In this document: one piece after another, positions 53,799 to 63,494 of the stretch
Layout: each line of letters starts with the position of its first letter
How positions within the stretch are numbered: the stretch's first letter is position 1
Notes under the pieces: generated by a model
What the model saw: only the letters and a program-made list of their open reading frames with translations
Databases searched by the model: none
Told to the model about the DNA's origin: nothing
NCBI GenBank assembly: GCA_900315695.1
Contig: ONAE01000013.1
Span: 1 to 64,000 of the forward strand
Source: an uncultured Prevotella sp.
GTDB taxonomy: Bacteria > Bacteroidota > Bacteroidia > Bacteroidales > Bacteroidaceae
DNA: 64,000 nucleotides
Reading direction: 5' to 3'
Made by a program: the position numbers and the translations under genes

Positions 53799-54980
53799 TT
53801 AAAGGTTTTCTAATGTGGCAAAGAAATTCTTTGCATATGTTTCCTTATCGAAAAGTTTGGAGCGTTCGAGTGAGGCTGCTGCCATCTTCTGGCGTTTTTC
53901 GGGATGCTGATAGAGGTCGAGGATGGCTGAGGCGAGATGATCCACAAGGTGTTCATCTGTTTCGAGCATGATAGCATTATTCTTTGTGACTTCTTCTGGT
54001 ATTCCACCACGATAAGTTGTGATAATCGGGAGTCCCATGCCTTGAGCCTCAAGAACGGTTGTGGGAAAAGGATCATCCCAGATTGATGGTATGACAGCTA
54101 CATCTGCAAGTTTCAGATAATTTGGTATCTTGGAATATGGAATAAAACCAGTGAATGATATTCTGTCTGCTATTACTCTTGTTTTGGATTTAAGCGACTT
54201 AATAAACTCGTCTTCATTAATTGCATCACCAAAGAAAGAACTCCCAAGAATCAGAAGCTTGATATTTGATGTATCCTTCAACTTTAGCATGGCATCTATC
54301 AACTCAGAAACGCCTTTGTCTTTATTGATTCGTCCACTAAATAGTAGTACAAAATTATCTGGAGATAATCCAAAATCCTCTCTATTGATATCGCATTTTA
54401 TATGGGGTGAGAAACGTTGTAAGTCTATGCCATTGTGCACAGTGTTTACTTTATCAGTTTCTTCGATGGAGCATACTCTTGATTTGATGTAATCGGAAAC
54501 GGTCAGAATCTTGTGAAGACTATTGAGGACCTCAGAGTGGAATTTTGAATTCTGGTTTAGCAGGTCATTATGAAGATGAAGAACCAGCCTGGTGGATAAT
54601 CGCTGAGATAACTTATAGGCATAACCTGGCCTGTTCTCGAGAATGATACAATCGTATGATTGCTTTCTTAAATGCTTAAATGCTTGCTCAAAATAATATT
54701 CAATGAAATAATTATAGTATTCATCTTTATGAAATAATCTGTAGAATGTTCGCAGGATCTTTGCGATGATACTTGAGGTGTCAATGTAATAATAGTGATT
54801 GACATCTGAAGAAAGGGCAGGATGCTGTTTGGTCTTAGGATGTTTAATACTATAGACAGTGATGTCGTGAAGCTTCTGACGTTTATTATATGCCAGATAG
54901 AAATCAATGAGATTTTCTACCGCTCCACCTTGTACGGCAGGAACAGGTAAAATGCCAGATGTTAGTATAGCGATTTTCAT
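53799..54980 (-). CDS. Glycosyltransferase family 4 (last gene of the polysaccharide operon)
   Basis: From ATG 54980 this is a 393-residue GT-B enzyme starting MKIAILTSGILPVPAVQGGAVENLIDFYL. Donor-site landmarks are LLFSGRINKDKGVSELIDAMLKL and PSIWDDPFPTTVLEAQGMGLPIITTYRGGIPEEV, with the second part of the E-x7-E motif as E-A-Q. The frame runs open to 55133, but the ATG at 54980 overlaps the flippase stop by 4 bases, as elsewhere in this operon. It is the promoter-distal gene of the cluster. Confidence 0.93.
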   Translation of the reverse strand: MKIAILTSGILPVPAVQGGAVENLIDFYLAYNKRQKLHDITVYSIKHPKTKQHPALSSDVNHYYYIDTSSIIAKILRTFYRLFHKDEYYNYFIEYYFEQAFKHLRKQSYDCIILENRPGYAYKLSQRLSTRLVLHLHNDLLNQNSKFHSEVLNSLHKILTVSDYIKSRVCSIEETDKVNTVHNGIDLQRFSPHIKCDINREDFGLSPDNFVLLFSGRINKDKGVSELIDAMLKLKDTSNIKLLILGSSFFGDAINEDEFIKSLKSKTRVIADRISFTGFIPYSKIPNYLKLADVAVIPSIWDDPFPTTVLEAQGMGLPIITTYRGGIPEEVTKNNAIMLETDEHLVDHLASAILDLYQHPEKRQKMAAASLERSKLFDKETYAKNFFATLENL

Positions 54981-56533
54981 TTTATACAAAGAATCTTGCT
55001 TAGATGATGATAAACCACAGGCTTTCGTGCAACAAAGTATTTCATTCCACGAGTGAAGACAAAGAGAGAGAGGAAATAGAACAGCAGAAGAATTGGATAG
55101 GTAAGAATGCCCCCAATTATTAGTGTTAACCAAGAGTTTACGTAGTTGCTAATGAATAAATAATTGATGGCTACAGACACACCTGCAAAGATGAGAAACA
55201 GGCCATAATAAGCAATCATAGGATGCCAGAACTCCCATACGCTTTTATGAAAACCTTCGGAGAAAAGGTAATAGGGCTTCCAGAAAACATTAAAGAAGAA
55301 TACGCTGACTATCTTGCCTAATAGAATGCCAATAATACCATAGAATGGAGCCAAGCAGAGTGTTACAGCAATGTTAATGATGAGTTCTGCCCATGAAGTC
55401 CAGACATCACCATACAGACCAGCGGAACCAACAAATAGGTAAACCGTTGCATACTGAAGCCGTAAGAATAATGTAAAGATGAGCAAGTATGCAATGATAT
55501 CATCTAACTGATATTGATTACCTACCCAACATGAAATTAAAGGCTGTAAATACATGATAAGTGGGAATATAACCATTCCCATGATGAAGAATCGGGTAGC
55601 TGTCATTTCCCAAAAAACCTTCATGGTGTTTTTCTCATTCCCCTCAGCTAATAGATTACCAACTCCTGCACTCATACCATCACCCAAAATGTTGATTAGA
55701 TAAATGAGTTTGTTGATAATCATCGTGTAGTTCCCGTAAAAAGCAACCTGGGTCACTGATACGAAAGTACCAACTAATAACTCATCGCTGCGGTTGAGAA
55801 TAAAGTCCTTGATTTTTAATACGAAGACCTGTTTCGTCTTCTTTAAAACTTCTGGATATTGACGTAGATTCTTGCGGCCTTCCTTTAAACTAACTTGGAG
55901 CCAAGGATAGAGTTGGCGAATGCGGTAATTAAAAACGATAATACCTATGATGGTAAAAACCAAACCAACAACCACCCAAAGATAAAGATTGCGATAATAG
56001 TATGCCAATATGATCTGGGTTAGGCTTTGTACAATGCTTATGGTCTGGAAATAGGCACTGACCATATATTGTTTCTGATTTGCGCCAACAAGTAACTGTT
56101 TATAGTTGAAGATATAACCAGACATGGATGTGGCCAGAAACGAATAGAAAGCAAAATATACCAGAGGCAAACCCGTAGAAAGATGACCGAACCACCATGG
56201 AAAGAATAGGCTGACAATCAAACCTATCCCTCCAATAATGAAACCAATGCAGCGATAGAGATATGCCAGCATTGACATCACTTCGTTAATCTTCTCGTGG
56301 TTGTCTTCTTGTAAAGGCTTATAAAGGAAATAGACAATACTAGTGCCTATACCCAGTTCTGCTACACTTAGGAAACTCATGATGTTCATGAGCATGCCTG
56401 TCAATCCGATAAACTCGGCTCCAAGACAGTCTAGAAAGACCTTACGGGAAAAGAAAGCGAGAAACAAGGAGAGAACGTAGAACAACATTCCCACTTTGAT
56501 GTTCATGATACTTCTATGTACCCGTTCACTCAT
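54977..56533 (-). CDS. Oligosaccharide flippase (Wzx-like, MATE/MVF superfamily)
   Basis: This 518-residue protein has 12-14 hydrophobic helices, starting RVHRSIMNIKVGMLFYVLSLFLAFFSRKVFLDCLGAEFIGLTGMLMNIMSFLSVAELGIG, the N-terminal signature of the polysaccharide biosynthesis flippase family. It moves the undecaprenyl-linked repeat unit across the inner membrane for Wzy-type polymerisation. It overlaps its neighbours by 4 bases on both sides. Confidence 0.93.
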   Translation of the reverse strand: MSERVHRSIMNIKVGMLFYVLSLFLAFFSRKVFLDCLGAEFIGLTGMLMNIMSFLSVAELGIGTSIVYFLYKPLQEDNHEKINEVMSMLAYLYRCIGFIIGGIGLIVSLFFPWWFGHLSTGLPLVYFAFYSFLATSMSGYIFNYKQLLVGANQKQYMVSAYFQTISIVQSLTQIILAYYYRNLYLWVVVGLVFTIIGIIVFNYRIRQLYPWLQVSLKEGRKNLRQYPEVLKKTKQVFVLKIKDFILNRSDELLVGTFVSVTQVAFYGNYTMIINKLIYLINILGDGMSAGVGNLLAEGNEKNTMKVFWEMTATRFFIMGMVIFPLIMYLQPLISCWVGNQYQLDDIIAYLLIFTLFLRLQYATVYLFVGSAGLYGDVWTSWAELIINIAVTLCLAPFYGIIGILLGKIVSVFFFNVFWKPYYLFSEGFHKSVWEFWHPMIAYYGLFLIFAGVSVAINYLFISNYVNSWLTLIIGGILTYPILLLFYFLSLFVFTRGMKYFVARKPVVYHHLSKILCIK

Positions 56534-57702
56534 GTCGTATGTTCTGTATGGATAAAGTCGGTGTTTTTATGATCCATATGCAGAACGTTCTTCAGCATAC
56601 GAATTACCAGTCCAGGAATGGCCAAGACCTTGGCGAAGGAACTGAACCGTAATGGCGCAGGGAGAGCAATAAATAGTGATAATGCCAGGAGACCAAAGAG
56701 AAACCACCATTTCTCACACCATGAGGGCATCAATAAGGTCATGAATACAGAAATGCCTCCCAATAACATAATCAGTATCGAACGGGGAATCAATGCCTGT
56801 TGGATGGTCTTATCGACGAAGTTAACCTTGCCATGAAGAATTGCTTTTGGAATCTTTGGCAGATTGCTTAAAAGACTCTGTACCTGAGCTGTCATCCAAC
56901 GCATACGCTGACGTTGGAAATTATCTTGGTTGCTGACCTTTTCGTCGAAGACGTGAATATCTGGCGCATATTTGATAAAGATCTCCTGATGGAGTAGAAG
57001 GGCCTCCATCTCACGATCCTCTCCTGCAGTGGTTAGTTGGAAAACGTTCTTCTTGAACAGGTCATAGCTGAAACACATGCCAGAACCGATGAGTGCAGAA
57101 GACAGTCCCAATCGGTTATGGGCTTTACGGAATAGGGTGTTGTTGATTTCTTCGCTGGCACCATCAAGAACAGCCACGTCGTTATTGGCATTTTTGGCAC
57201 AACGGTGGCATTGGATTACATCATAAATAGAACTAAGGACATTCAGCTGCTGCAGAAAATCTGGTAGGACCACATTATCCGCATCCAATATGACCACATT
57301 GTCAAATTCGCCTTCCACTTCGTTAATGGCATATTGCATAGCTTTTGCCTTGGAGCTTTTTTCAAAAGCGGGTGTCAATAGTTTGATGGGTAATTTGCTT
57401 AATTTCTCATTGGTTTCTGGCTGCATGTGGTCAGAAATGACAGCTACCGTGTAATGTGATGACGGGTAACTCTGAAGGAGGAACTGCTCTACTGCGTTAA
57501 TGATGACACGATCTTCCTTGTAGGCAGGATACAGTATCAGGAAACGTCCCATTCTGTTGTATAAAGCTTGCGCATGTATCGCAACACGATCTTCCTTCTC
57601 ATAAAACAAGGAGATAATGGCAAAGAATGCCACATAAAAGACAGAACTTGCAATGATTAACCACAAGATAATCTCTATGATATGTAATATAGTCCAAATC
57701 AT
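56530..57702 (-). CDS. Membrane-anchored glycosyltransferase family 2
   Basis: This is a 390-residue protein. An N-terminal helix (IIEIILWLIIASSVFYVAFFAIISLF) precedes a GT-A domain with RFLILYPAYKEDRVIINAVEQFL, VVILDADNVVLPDFL, the GED acid motif TAGEDREMEALLL, and QRQRMRWMTAQ, which is the Q-x-x-RW motif of BcsA/HasA-type processive enzymes. C-terminal helices follow. It is clearly paralogous to the gene upstream (57699-58838) and overlaps both neighbours by 4 bases. Confidence 0.92.
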   Translation of the reverse strand: MIWTILHIIEIILWLIIASSVFYVAFFAIISLFYEKEDRVAIHAQALYNRMGRFLILYPAYKEDRVIINAVEQFLLQSYPSSHYTVAVISDHMQPETNEKLSKLPIKLLTPAFEKSSKAKAMQYAINEVEGEFDNVVILDADNVVLPDFLQQLNVLSSIYDVIQCHRCAKNANNDVAVLDGASEEINNTLFRKAHNRLGLSSALIGSGMCFSYDLFKKNVFQLTTAGEDREMEALLLHQEIFIKYAPDIHVFDEKVSNQDNFQRQRMRWMTAQVQSLLSNLPKIPKAILHGKVNFVDKTIQQALIPRSILIMLLGGISVFMTLLMPSWCEKWWFLFGLLALSLFIALPAPLRFSSFAKVLAIPGLVIRMLKNVLHMDHKNTDFIHTEHTT

Positions 57703-58838
57703 GACTTTTTATGTATTTTGACATTAAACATTTTCCATAAACTGACAAAGGGTGAGCGCAGGAAGGTCTTGTCCCACATCTCATCCACCAGGTAATCAGG
57801 CGTTGACAAAGCAAAGATAAACAAAGCAAGAGAACCTAATATCCACCATTTGATAGCCATTGTAAGATAAATAAAAGGTAGAATAAGACTCATGATCATG
57901 ATTACACCAATCATGTTGGTTCTTGGAACAAGCATCCATTGGATCAATTTGTCAGCCAAGTTGTATTGTTTCCTAAAGATGGCACCAGGCAAGAACCTGA
58001 TATTACGATATAGGTTTGCGAACTGCTGAGTAGCCCAACGGCCTCGTTGCTCATTCAATTTCGTGGTTGTTCGCTTCTTTTCACCATAAACATAGATGTC
58101 GTCGAAGTAGTCGACGAAAATGTCCTGGCGCATCAGAAGTGCCTCCAGCTCTTTATCTTCACCAGACGATCTGGCATACATCACATTGGTCTTATACCAA
58201 TTGAAGTCGAAGACGGTTCCAGAACCAGCCAACGCTGCTGATAAACCACAACTGATATGCCCTCGACGGAAGATCGCATTGTTGATTTCCTCAAAAATGG
58301 CATCCATGCGAGCTGCTGCCGTATCTCTGTTCTTGGAAATACGGTGGGTCTGGATGGCTTTAGTAGCTGCAATTTCAAAGGCATCATTGACCTGATCGAG
58401 GAAGTCTTGGTCGATGATATTGTCTCCATCCAAAATAATCACCGCATCATAAATCTTGAATTCCGGGAGATTCAATATGGCATATTGGAGTGATTTCGCT
58501 TTCGTACTCTCCTCAAAGTCGGGGGTCAGCAAGGTAATGGGGTATTGGGCTAATCGCATGTTCGTGATTTCCTCCTGATGATCTGAAATGACAGTAACAT
58601 CGAACATACGTTGCGGATAAGCCTGGCTTAAAACTGACAGTACGGTCTGCTCAATGACATTATCTTGCTTATAGGCTGGAATCAGAATCACAAAACGGTT
58701 CATCTTCTTAGCCTTTGGAATCTCTGGTTTACTGTGGAAGAGGGCAGCAACCGCAAATATACCCATGTATAATACGGTGCCTGCAATGATGACGAACAGC
58801 ATCCAATCAAATATGAACAATATCAGCCAGAGATCCAT
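57699..58838 (-). CDS. Membrane-anchored glycosyltransferase family 2 (paralogue of downstream gene)
   Basis: This 379-residue enzyme has the same architecture as the next gene: an N-terminal helix (LFIFDWMLFVIIAGTVLYMGIFAVAALF), GT-A core with RFVILIPAYKQDNVIEQTVLSVL, VIILDGDNIIDQDFLDQV, SSGEDKELEALLM and EQRGRWATQQ (a QxxRW variant), then two C-terminal helices. The shared phrases TPDFEESTKAKSLQYAI and TPAFEKSSKAKAMQYAI confirm duplication. It overlaps the downstream gene by 4 bases. The upstream GT2 stops 32 bases before its start. Confidence 0.92.
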   Translation of the reverse strand: MDLWLILFIFDWMLFVIIAGTVLYMGIFAVAALFHSKPEIPKAKKMNRFVILIPAYKQDNVIEQTVLSVLSQAYPQRMFDVTVISDHQEEITNMRLAQYPITLLTPDFEESTKAKSLQYAILNLPEFKIYDAVIILDGDNIIDQDFLDQVNDAFEIAATKAIQTHRISKNRDTAAARMDAIFEEINNAIFRRGHISCGLSAALAGSGTVFDFNWYKTNVMYARSSGEDKELEALLMRQDIFVDYFDDIYVYGEKKRTTTKLNEQRGRWATQQFANLYRNIRFLPGAIFRKQYNLADKLIQWMLVPRTNMIGVIMIMSLILPFIYLTMAIKWWILGSLALFIFALSTPDYLVDEMWDKTFLRSPFVSLWKMFNVKIHKKS

Positions 58839-58870
58839 AATCCTAATTTATTGAGGGTCCTTTAGACTCG

Positions 58871-59779
58871 CTAGCGCTCATATAAGCGACAAAGTCGAGC
58901 GGAGAATTGATTATTATAGAAATCACGTAAACCATTTATGGTTGCTTTAAGAAGCTCCCGTTTGCCTGTCAGGATGTATTTAAGTATGTCTCGCACGCCC
59001 ACTACTCCTATGAGGTAAGCATACGTGAAATATTTGGAAAGTCCATTCCAATTCCTTTTAACCAGCAGTAGCCGGTTACGAACAATGTAGTATGTACGTA
59101 AGGGACTATTCTGGCCTGTTGACTGACTTTCTTTGTGGTATATCGTGCATTTGGGCTCATACCAGATTTGATAACCTGCTCTTGTGAACATCATCGACCA
59201 ATCAAGCTCTTCGTAATAAAGAAAGAAACAATCTGGCATCAATCCCGTTTTATTGATAGCCTCCCGTTTGATGAGCATAGCAGCACCATGGGCATAAGGC
59301 GTAGGGTGGGGACTGTCGTACTGCCCCTGGTCTTCTTCGCCAAAACCAATGGATTGGTTCCTGACAGTAATCTTTGAAAGTGGTGTATAACCTGTAAACT
59401 GTATCGGATTGTTGCCCCAGGCAAATCTGATCTTTGGGCAGACGACACCAATGGCAGGTGAGGATTCCAACCTATCTATTAGAACTTGGACATTGAAGTC
59501 CTTAAAAATCGTATCGTTGTTGATGAAGAAGAGATATTTACCTTGTGCAGCTTTAATGCCCAAATTATTGCCACCGGCAAAGCCAAGGTTTTTCTCACTC
59601 TTGATGACTTTTACATGTGGATATTTTTTTGAGATTGTGTCAGCTTCAGCTTCTTGATTATTGGATGCATTATCTACCACAATCACCTCCAAATTGTCAT
59701 TGTTGGGGATTGTCTCAATCAATGCGCATGTATCATTCAGCCCATTGTAATTGATGGTAATAATGGAAATCTCTATCAT
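58871..59779 (-). CDS. Glycosyltransferase family 2 (rhamnosyltransferase-like)
   Basis: This 302-residue soluble GT-A enzyme begins IEISIITINYNGLNDTCALIETIPNNDNLEVIVVDNASNN. The region GFAGGNNLGIKAAQGKYLFFINNDTIF contains the NND metal-binding motif, and PYAHGAAMLIKREAINKTGLMPDCFFLYYEELDW is the acceptor-side signature of the WcaA/RfbF-like rhamnosyltransferase subgroup. The actual sugar is not proven. It lies 6 bases after the Wzy-like gene. Confidence 0.93.
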   Translation of the reverse strand: MIEISIITINYNGLNDTCALIETIPNNDNLEVIVVDNASNNQEAEADTISKKYPHVKVIKSEKNLGFAGGNNLGIKAAQGKYLFFINNDTIFKDFNVQVLIDRLESSPAIGVVCPKIRFAWGNNPIQFTGYTPLSKITVRNQSIGFGEEDQGQYDSPHPTPYAHGAAMLIKREAINKTGLMPDCFFLYYEELDWSMMFTRAGYQIWYEPKCTIYHKESQSTGQNSPLRTYYIVRNRLLLVKRNWNGLSKYFTYAYLIGVVGVRDILKYILTGKRELLKATINGLRDFYNNQFSARLCRLYER

Positions 59780-59785
59780 TTTGTA

Positions 59786-61303
59786 TTATACTCTTGATGC
59801 TAATTTCTTCTCTAATTTGAGCCGTTTGCGCTCTTCTTGTTCTGCTAGTTGCTTCCTCTCAAATTCTATCCATGCGGGTTCAAGATAGGGCAATAAATAA
59901 ACAATGGTTAAACCACCATAAAATATGAGACAATTGGGGTACTGCATTAATACCTGATTCGCATAACCACCAAACTGAATAGCTACAAATGCGCTACACA
60001 GTCCTCCTCCAATGCCTACTAGGGATGGATTTTTTAATCTGAACATCACAATATAACAGGCTCCTGCAAGCATGATGAGCATGGTGATAATAAATACAGT
60101 AATGCCAATTTTTCCTGTTCTTAGCCATATAAACACATATTCGGAATCTGGAGGGATAGTCGCCATTTTCCTGAATTTGTTGTTGGATGGTACATTATCT
60201 TGGCCAAAACCAACTCCAATTCCCCATGGTGCATCTTGCATATACTTCCTCATGGTAGCCTGATTGATGGATCGTGTGTTACTTGATGCGTCGTTTTTAT
60301 CAAAAGCAGAACGCATACGTCTAATCTGTTGATTACCTTGGCCAATTGTAGTAAAAGCTAAGATAAAAAGTAATAATCCTCCTATTATTGAGGCTGGAAT
60401 TGCTATTTTTATTGATTTTGAAAGTACTATGTAAACCGCAAATCCTGCAAACATACAGAATACTGCAGTTCGTGTTCCTGATGCAAACATACTTTTGATA
60501 ACAAAGATTCCAATAATAAGAAAGAAAAATTTATCTTTCTTAAGCCTTGAAGTTATTCCAAAGACGACAAAAGCTACTGCCGCTGCTGCGGCATTACATC
60601 CATAGTTTGCTGCATCACTAAAAGTGGACCAGTAACGAATGAGCGTTCCTCCTTGTAGTAAATGGGTGGTAGAACCTTTTCCGTATAAGAAACTTGTTTC
60701 CTCAGGTGTGAGACCGAGACGTTGTTGCTTCCATGTCCAAATTGCCGAGATAAGTGTCAAAATAGCCCATATTCTTAGATATTTCATTAATACCTCTGGT
60801 GAGGTAATGCAGATAGAAAATACTAGGAATATATAAACTAATTGATATGCCAGCAAACGAGCACCAGAATACCATCTTCCAACATCAATTCCTAATCCAC
60901 AAGTATCATTTAAAACTTCCAATGTACAGTATATAGACCAAATAATAATAGCGAGTAGCATGATATTGACACTACGTCCAAAATGTGGTGTTTGGCGAGC
61001 ATCAATAATTGCAATTCCTAATATTAGCAATTGCATCATCTCATTTGGAAGTGATATTGGAACAGGTAAGTGCAATAATTTAAATTGGACGAAATAGTTT
61101 ATGATGATTAAAGCCCAGAATGCAAACATTCCAAATTTGAATGTCCAATATGCAAATAATACAATGAATGGAAGGACACAAATAATGGCGAAAGCGGGGA
61201 ATCCTGCTGTGTAAAACTCATATATAGCCAAGAAAAATAGGAGAAAGAGTAATATTACTCTTCCTCCGTTCTCTCGGGAATATGCTACGACATGGTTCGT
61301 CAT
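59786..61303 (-). CDS. O-antigen ligase/polymerase-like membrane protein (Wzy-type)
   Basis: This 505-residue protein has about 12 hydrophobic helices and a large periplasmic loop in the second half (residues ~335-395, RRMRSAFDKNDASSNTRSINQATMRKYMQDAPWGIGVGFG), where the conserved segment resembles the O-antigen ligase domain. The C-terminus is a basic coiled stretch (FERKQLAEQEERKRLKLEKKL). Between a co-polymerase and transferase genes, it is most likely the polymerase that joins repeat units. Its start is 1 base from the stop of the co-polymerase gene. Confidence 0.87.
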   Translation of the reverse strand: MTNHVVAYSRENGGRVILLFLLFFLAIYEFYTAGFPAFAIICVLPFIVLFAYWTFKFGMFAFWALIIINYFVQFKLLHLPVPISLPNEMMQLLILGIAIIDARQTPHFGRSVNIMLLAIIIWSIYCTLEVLNDTCGLGIDVGRWYSGARLLAYQLVYIFLVFSICITSPEVLMKYLRIWAILTLISAIWTWKQQRLGLTPEETSFLYGKGSTTHLLQGGTLIRYWSTFSDAANYGCNAAAAAVAFVVFGITSRLKKDKFFFLIIGIFVIKSMFASGTRTAVFCMFAGFAVYIVLSKSIKIAIPASIIGGLLLFILAFTTIGQGNQQIRRMRSAFDKNDASSNTRSINQATMRKYMQDAPWGIGVGFGQDNVPSNNKFRKMATIPPDSEYVFIWLRTGKIGITVFIITMLIMLAGACYIVMFRLKNPSLVGIGGGLCSAFVAIQFGGYANQVLMQYPNCLIFYGGLTIVYLLPYLEPAWIEFERKQLAEQEERKRLKLEKKLASRV

Positions 61304-63478
61304 TTATTTGGCATGGTTATTCTCTATAGCTGTCAGACCCATTTGGGACATGCGATATACGAAGTTGTTGAACTTCGTGTAAGGTGGCAACTGACCGACG
61401 AACTCTTCAACGGCATAACGCTGACACTCTGTTAAGTACATAAAGAGGGACTCCTTGTTTTCTAATTGAGCCTCCAACTCCTTTAAGGCTTTCTGATCCA
61501 CATCCTTCCAGGTACGGTTAGAACGGGTTACCATGAGATTGATAGTACCCATATTTAATAGGGCTGGTGGAATAGAATGGTCATCCAAATTTGGATACTC
61601 AATGATGGCAATCTCATTGGGTAGTAAGTCTGGGCAGATGTCTTTCACATCTTTGGCCATGATGAAACGACTATCTTCAGCCAGGAAGTCTTCGTCATAG
61701 GTAAGACGACGAACCTGAAGACCAATGGATATCCAATAATTCTCCAATTCCTGGGCAATATAACTTTTACCGTTGGCTGCGTCTGTAGAAAGCAAGTTTA
61801 GAACATTCTGCTGGCCATCTTTGAAATGGGGAAGCAGTGCTTTACTGAGTTGACGCATCGCCATATCAGCAATGGTCTTATTGAAACGACGGTAACGCAG
61901 TGTACTTTCTTTTGGGAAACAACCCATCACTGGAATCTTGGTGATACGCTCTGAACGCATACGGTCACGAAGTGTACGATCCAACAATTCGATGATGAAG
62001 AAGTACATAGCCGTTAAGATGAATGTCAACATGAAAGCCCCCAATAGAATCATGACACGATTAGTAGGCTGCGCATTCATCGGGAACATTGGGGGATTCA
62101 ATACTCGGAGTGTAGCTGTTGTCATCTGCAAGTTTTTCTGACGAAGACGAGCTGCATTCAATGCTTTCAGCATTTCCATATAGTTACCCTCAATGAAAGT
62201 AATGTGGCGATCCTTTCGGTCGATTGTCGCGCCAATAGGTGCATAGTAAAGAATCTGACGATCCAAATCTTCACGCATTTTTTCTTGAGCCACGACCTCG
62301 GCCTTGGTTTTCTCTAATAATAAGACTTGCTCCAACCATCGACTAATCATATCATTAGCCTTGACACCTGTCTCTGTACTATAAGTTCCGGCCTCAATAT
62401 CTTTTACAAGTCCTCTCACATTGCTGGTAGCATCTTGAAGCATTCTTTCGGCCTTCGCTAATTCTTGATGGGCTTCAATACCGCTACCACCTTCGCTACT
62501 CATCAATTTGAGATTTGAGATACGAGACTGAATACGGGAGATATCCGTAATTTGATTAGTGAATTCTTTATTAGCTTTGATGATTTTAGCCCGGTCACCT
62601 AATTGACGTTCCAGATAATCCATCAAAGCACGGGTAGATGCCTGATTGAGAAAACGGTCGTTATGGGCATTCTGCTGCTCCATATCCAAAACTGTCAATT
62701 GCTTTGTTTGTTCTGCGTAGTTGATGATTCGCTTTTCCACATTATAGCGAATCAGATCATCTTCTGCATTCGTCAGAATACGATACAGACGGGCTACCTC
62801 ACGCTCAAAGAATTTGATGACATTATTAGTCTCACCATAACGCAATTGGGCATATTGGCGGGCAAATACCTCATTCAAAATATCCAACGTGTTATAAGCG
62901 ATACCAGCATCATTCGCAGAATAGCCAATGTCTATGATATCACTTCGTTCCAATTGGAGAACTTTTAAACGAGCTGTGATATTATTGATGCCAAAATAGG
63001 GGTGATAATTTAATAATCCAAAAATAAAATTGTCGGCAGAAGGCTTTTCGTAAGCTTTCAGATTGGCATAGGTGGCATTTTCGCTGTTATGGTTGATCAA
63101 TGCCTTAACCTCAGCTGGGACGCTGTTGTTTAATTGACGGAAGTGTTCTGCTGAGATATAGTTGTTGTCTTTATTGGGGTTACCATACATCATACAACGT
63201 GCAAATAAACGGAGTGAGACTTCGTGAATGGTTGCGTCAGTTGTAATCAGCAACATCAAGTTGGTGATGTTGGTCTGAGAATTTCCACCAGCAGAACCAA
63301 CAGTACCTTCAATATTATAACCCGTAATCATACCGGTATAGATGGTGGTGTTGGTGTCATAGACACGTTCCATATCGCGGGTCATAAACCACGCCACAAT
63401 GAGAGCAATGAGTGGTAAGATGACCAAATACCATCTTATTTTATATAGAAACCTGACAATATATCTAAATAAATCCAT
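61304..63478 (-). CDS. Wzz/GumC-type polysaccharide co-polymerase with a degenerate kinase-like domain
   Basis: This is a 724-residue inner membrane protein. An N-terminal helix (WYLVILPLIALIVAWFMT) precedes a Wzz-like periplasmic region and long coiled coils (~200-460); a proline-containing second helix follows (MILLGAFMLTFILTAMYFFIIELLDR). The cytoplasmic end resembles the CpsD/BY-kinase fold: NLLSTDAANGKSYIAQELENYW (P-loop-like, ~568) and NEIAIIEYPNLDD in place of Walker B. Catalytic Asp motifs and the usual C-terminal tyrosine cluster appear to be missing, so it is probably a pseudokinase. It controls chain length and export. Confidence 0.9.
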   Translation of the reverse strand: MDLFRYIVRFLYKIRWYLVILPLIALIVAWFMTRDMERVYDTNTTIYTGMITGYNIEGTVGSAGGNSQTNITNLMLLITTDATIHEVSLRLFARCMMYGNPNKDNNYISAEHFRQLNNSVPAEVKALINHNSENATYANLKAYEKPSADNFIFGLLNYHPYFGINNITARLKVLQLERSDIIDIGYSANDAGIAYNTLDILNEVFARQYAQLRYGETNNVIKFFEREVARLYRILTNAEDDLIRYNVEKRIINYAEQTKQLTVLDMEQQNAHNDRFLNQASTRALMDYLERQLGDRAKIIKANKEFTNQITDISRIQSRISNLKLMSSEGGSGIEAHQELAKAERMLQDATSNVRGLVKDIEAGTYSTETGVKANDMISRWLEQVLLLEKTKAEVVAQEKMREDLDRQILYYAPIGATIDRKDRHITFIEGNYMEMLKALNAARLRQKNLQMTTATLRVLNPPMFPMNAQPTNRVMILLGAFMLTFILTAMYFFIIELLDRTLRDRMRSERITKIPVMGCFPKESTLRYRRFNKTIADMAMRQLSKALLPHFKDGQQNVLNLLSTDAANGKSYIAQELENYWISIGLQVRRLTYDEDFLAEDSRFIMAKDVKDICPDLLPNEIAIIEYPNLDDHSIPPALLNMGTINLMVTRSNRTWKDVDQKALKELEAQLENKESLFMYLTECQRYAVEEFVGQLPPYTKFNNFVYRMSQMGLTAIENNHAK

Positions 63479-63494
63479 ATCTGACTATTTTAGG

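Noticed and set aside
53804..54492. Small frames opposite the GT4 gene at 53.8-54.5 kb
   Set aside because: No promoter or family resemblance; they are antisense shadows of a clear gene.
54981..55133. N-terminal extension of the GT4 at 53.8 kb
   Set aside because: The extension overlaps the flippase gene by over 150 bases and is unlike GT4 proteins; ATG 54980 gives the 4-base overlap seen throughout this operon.
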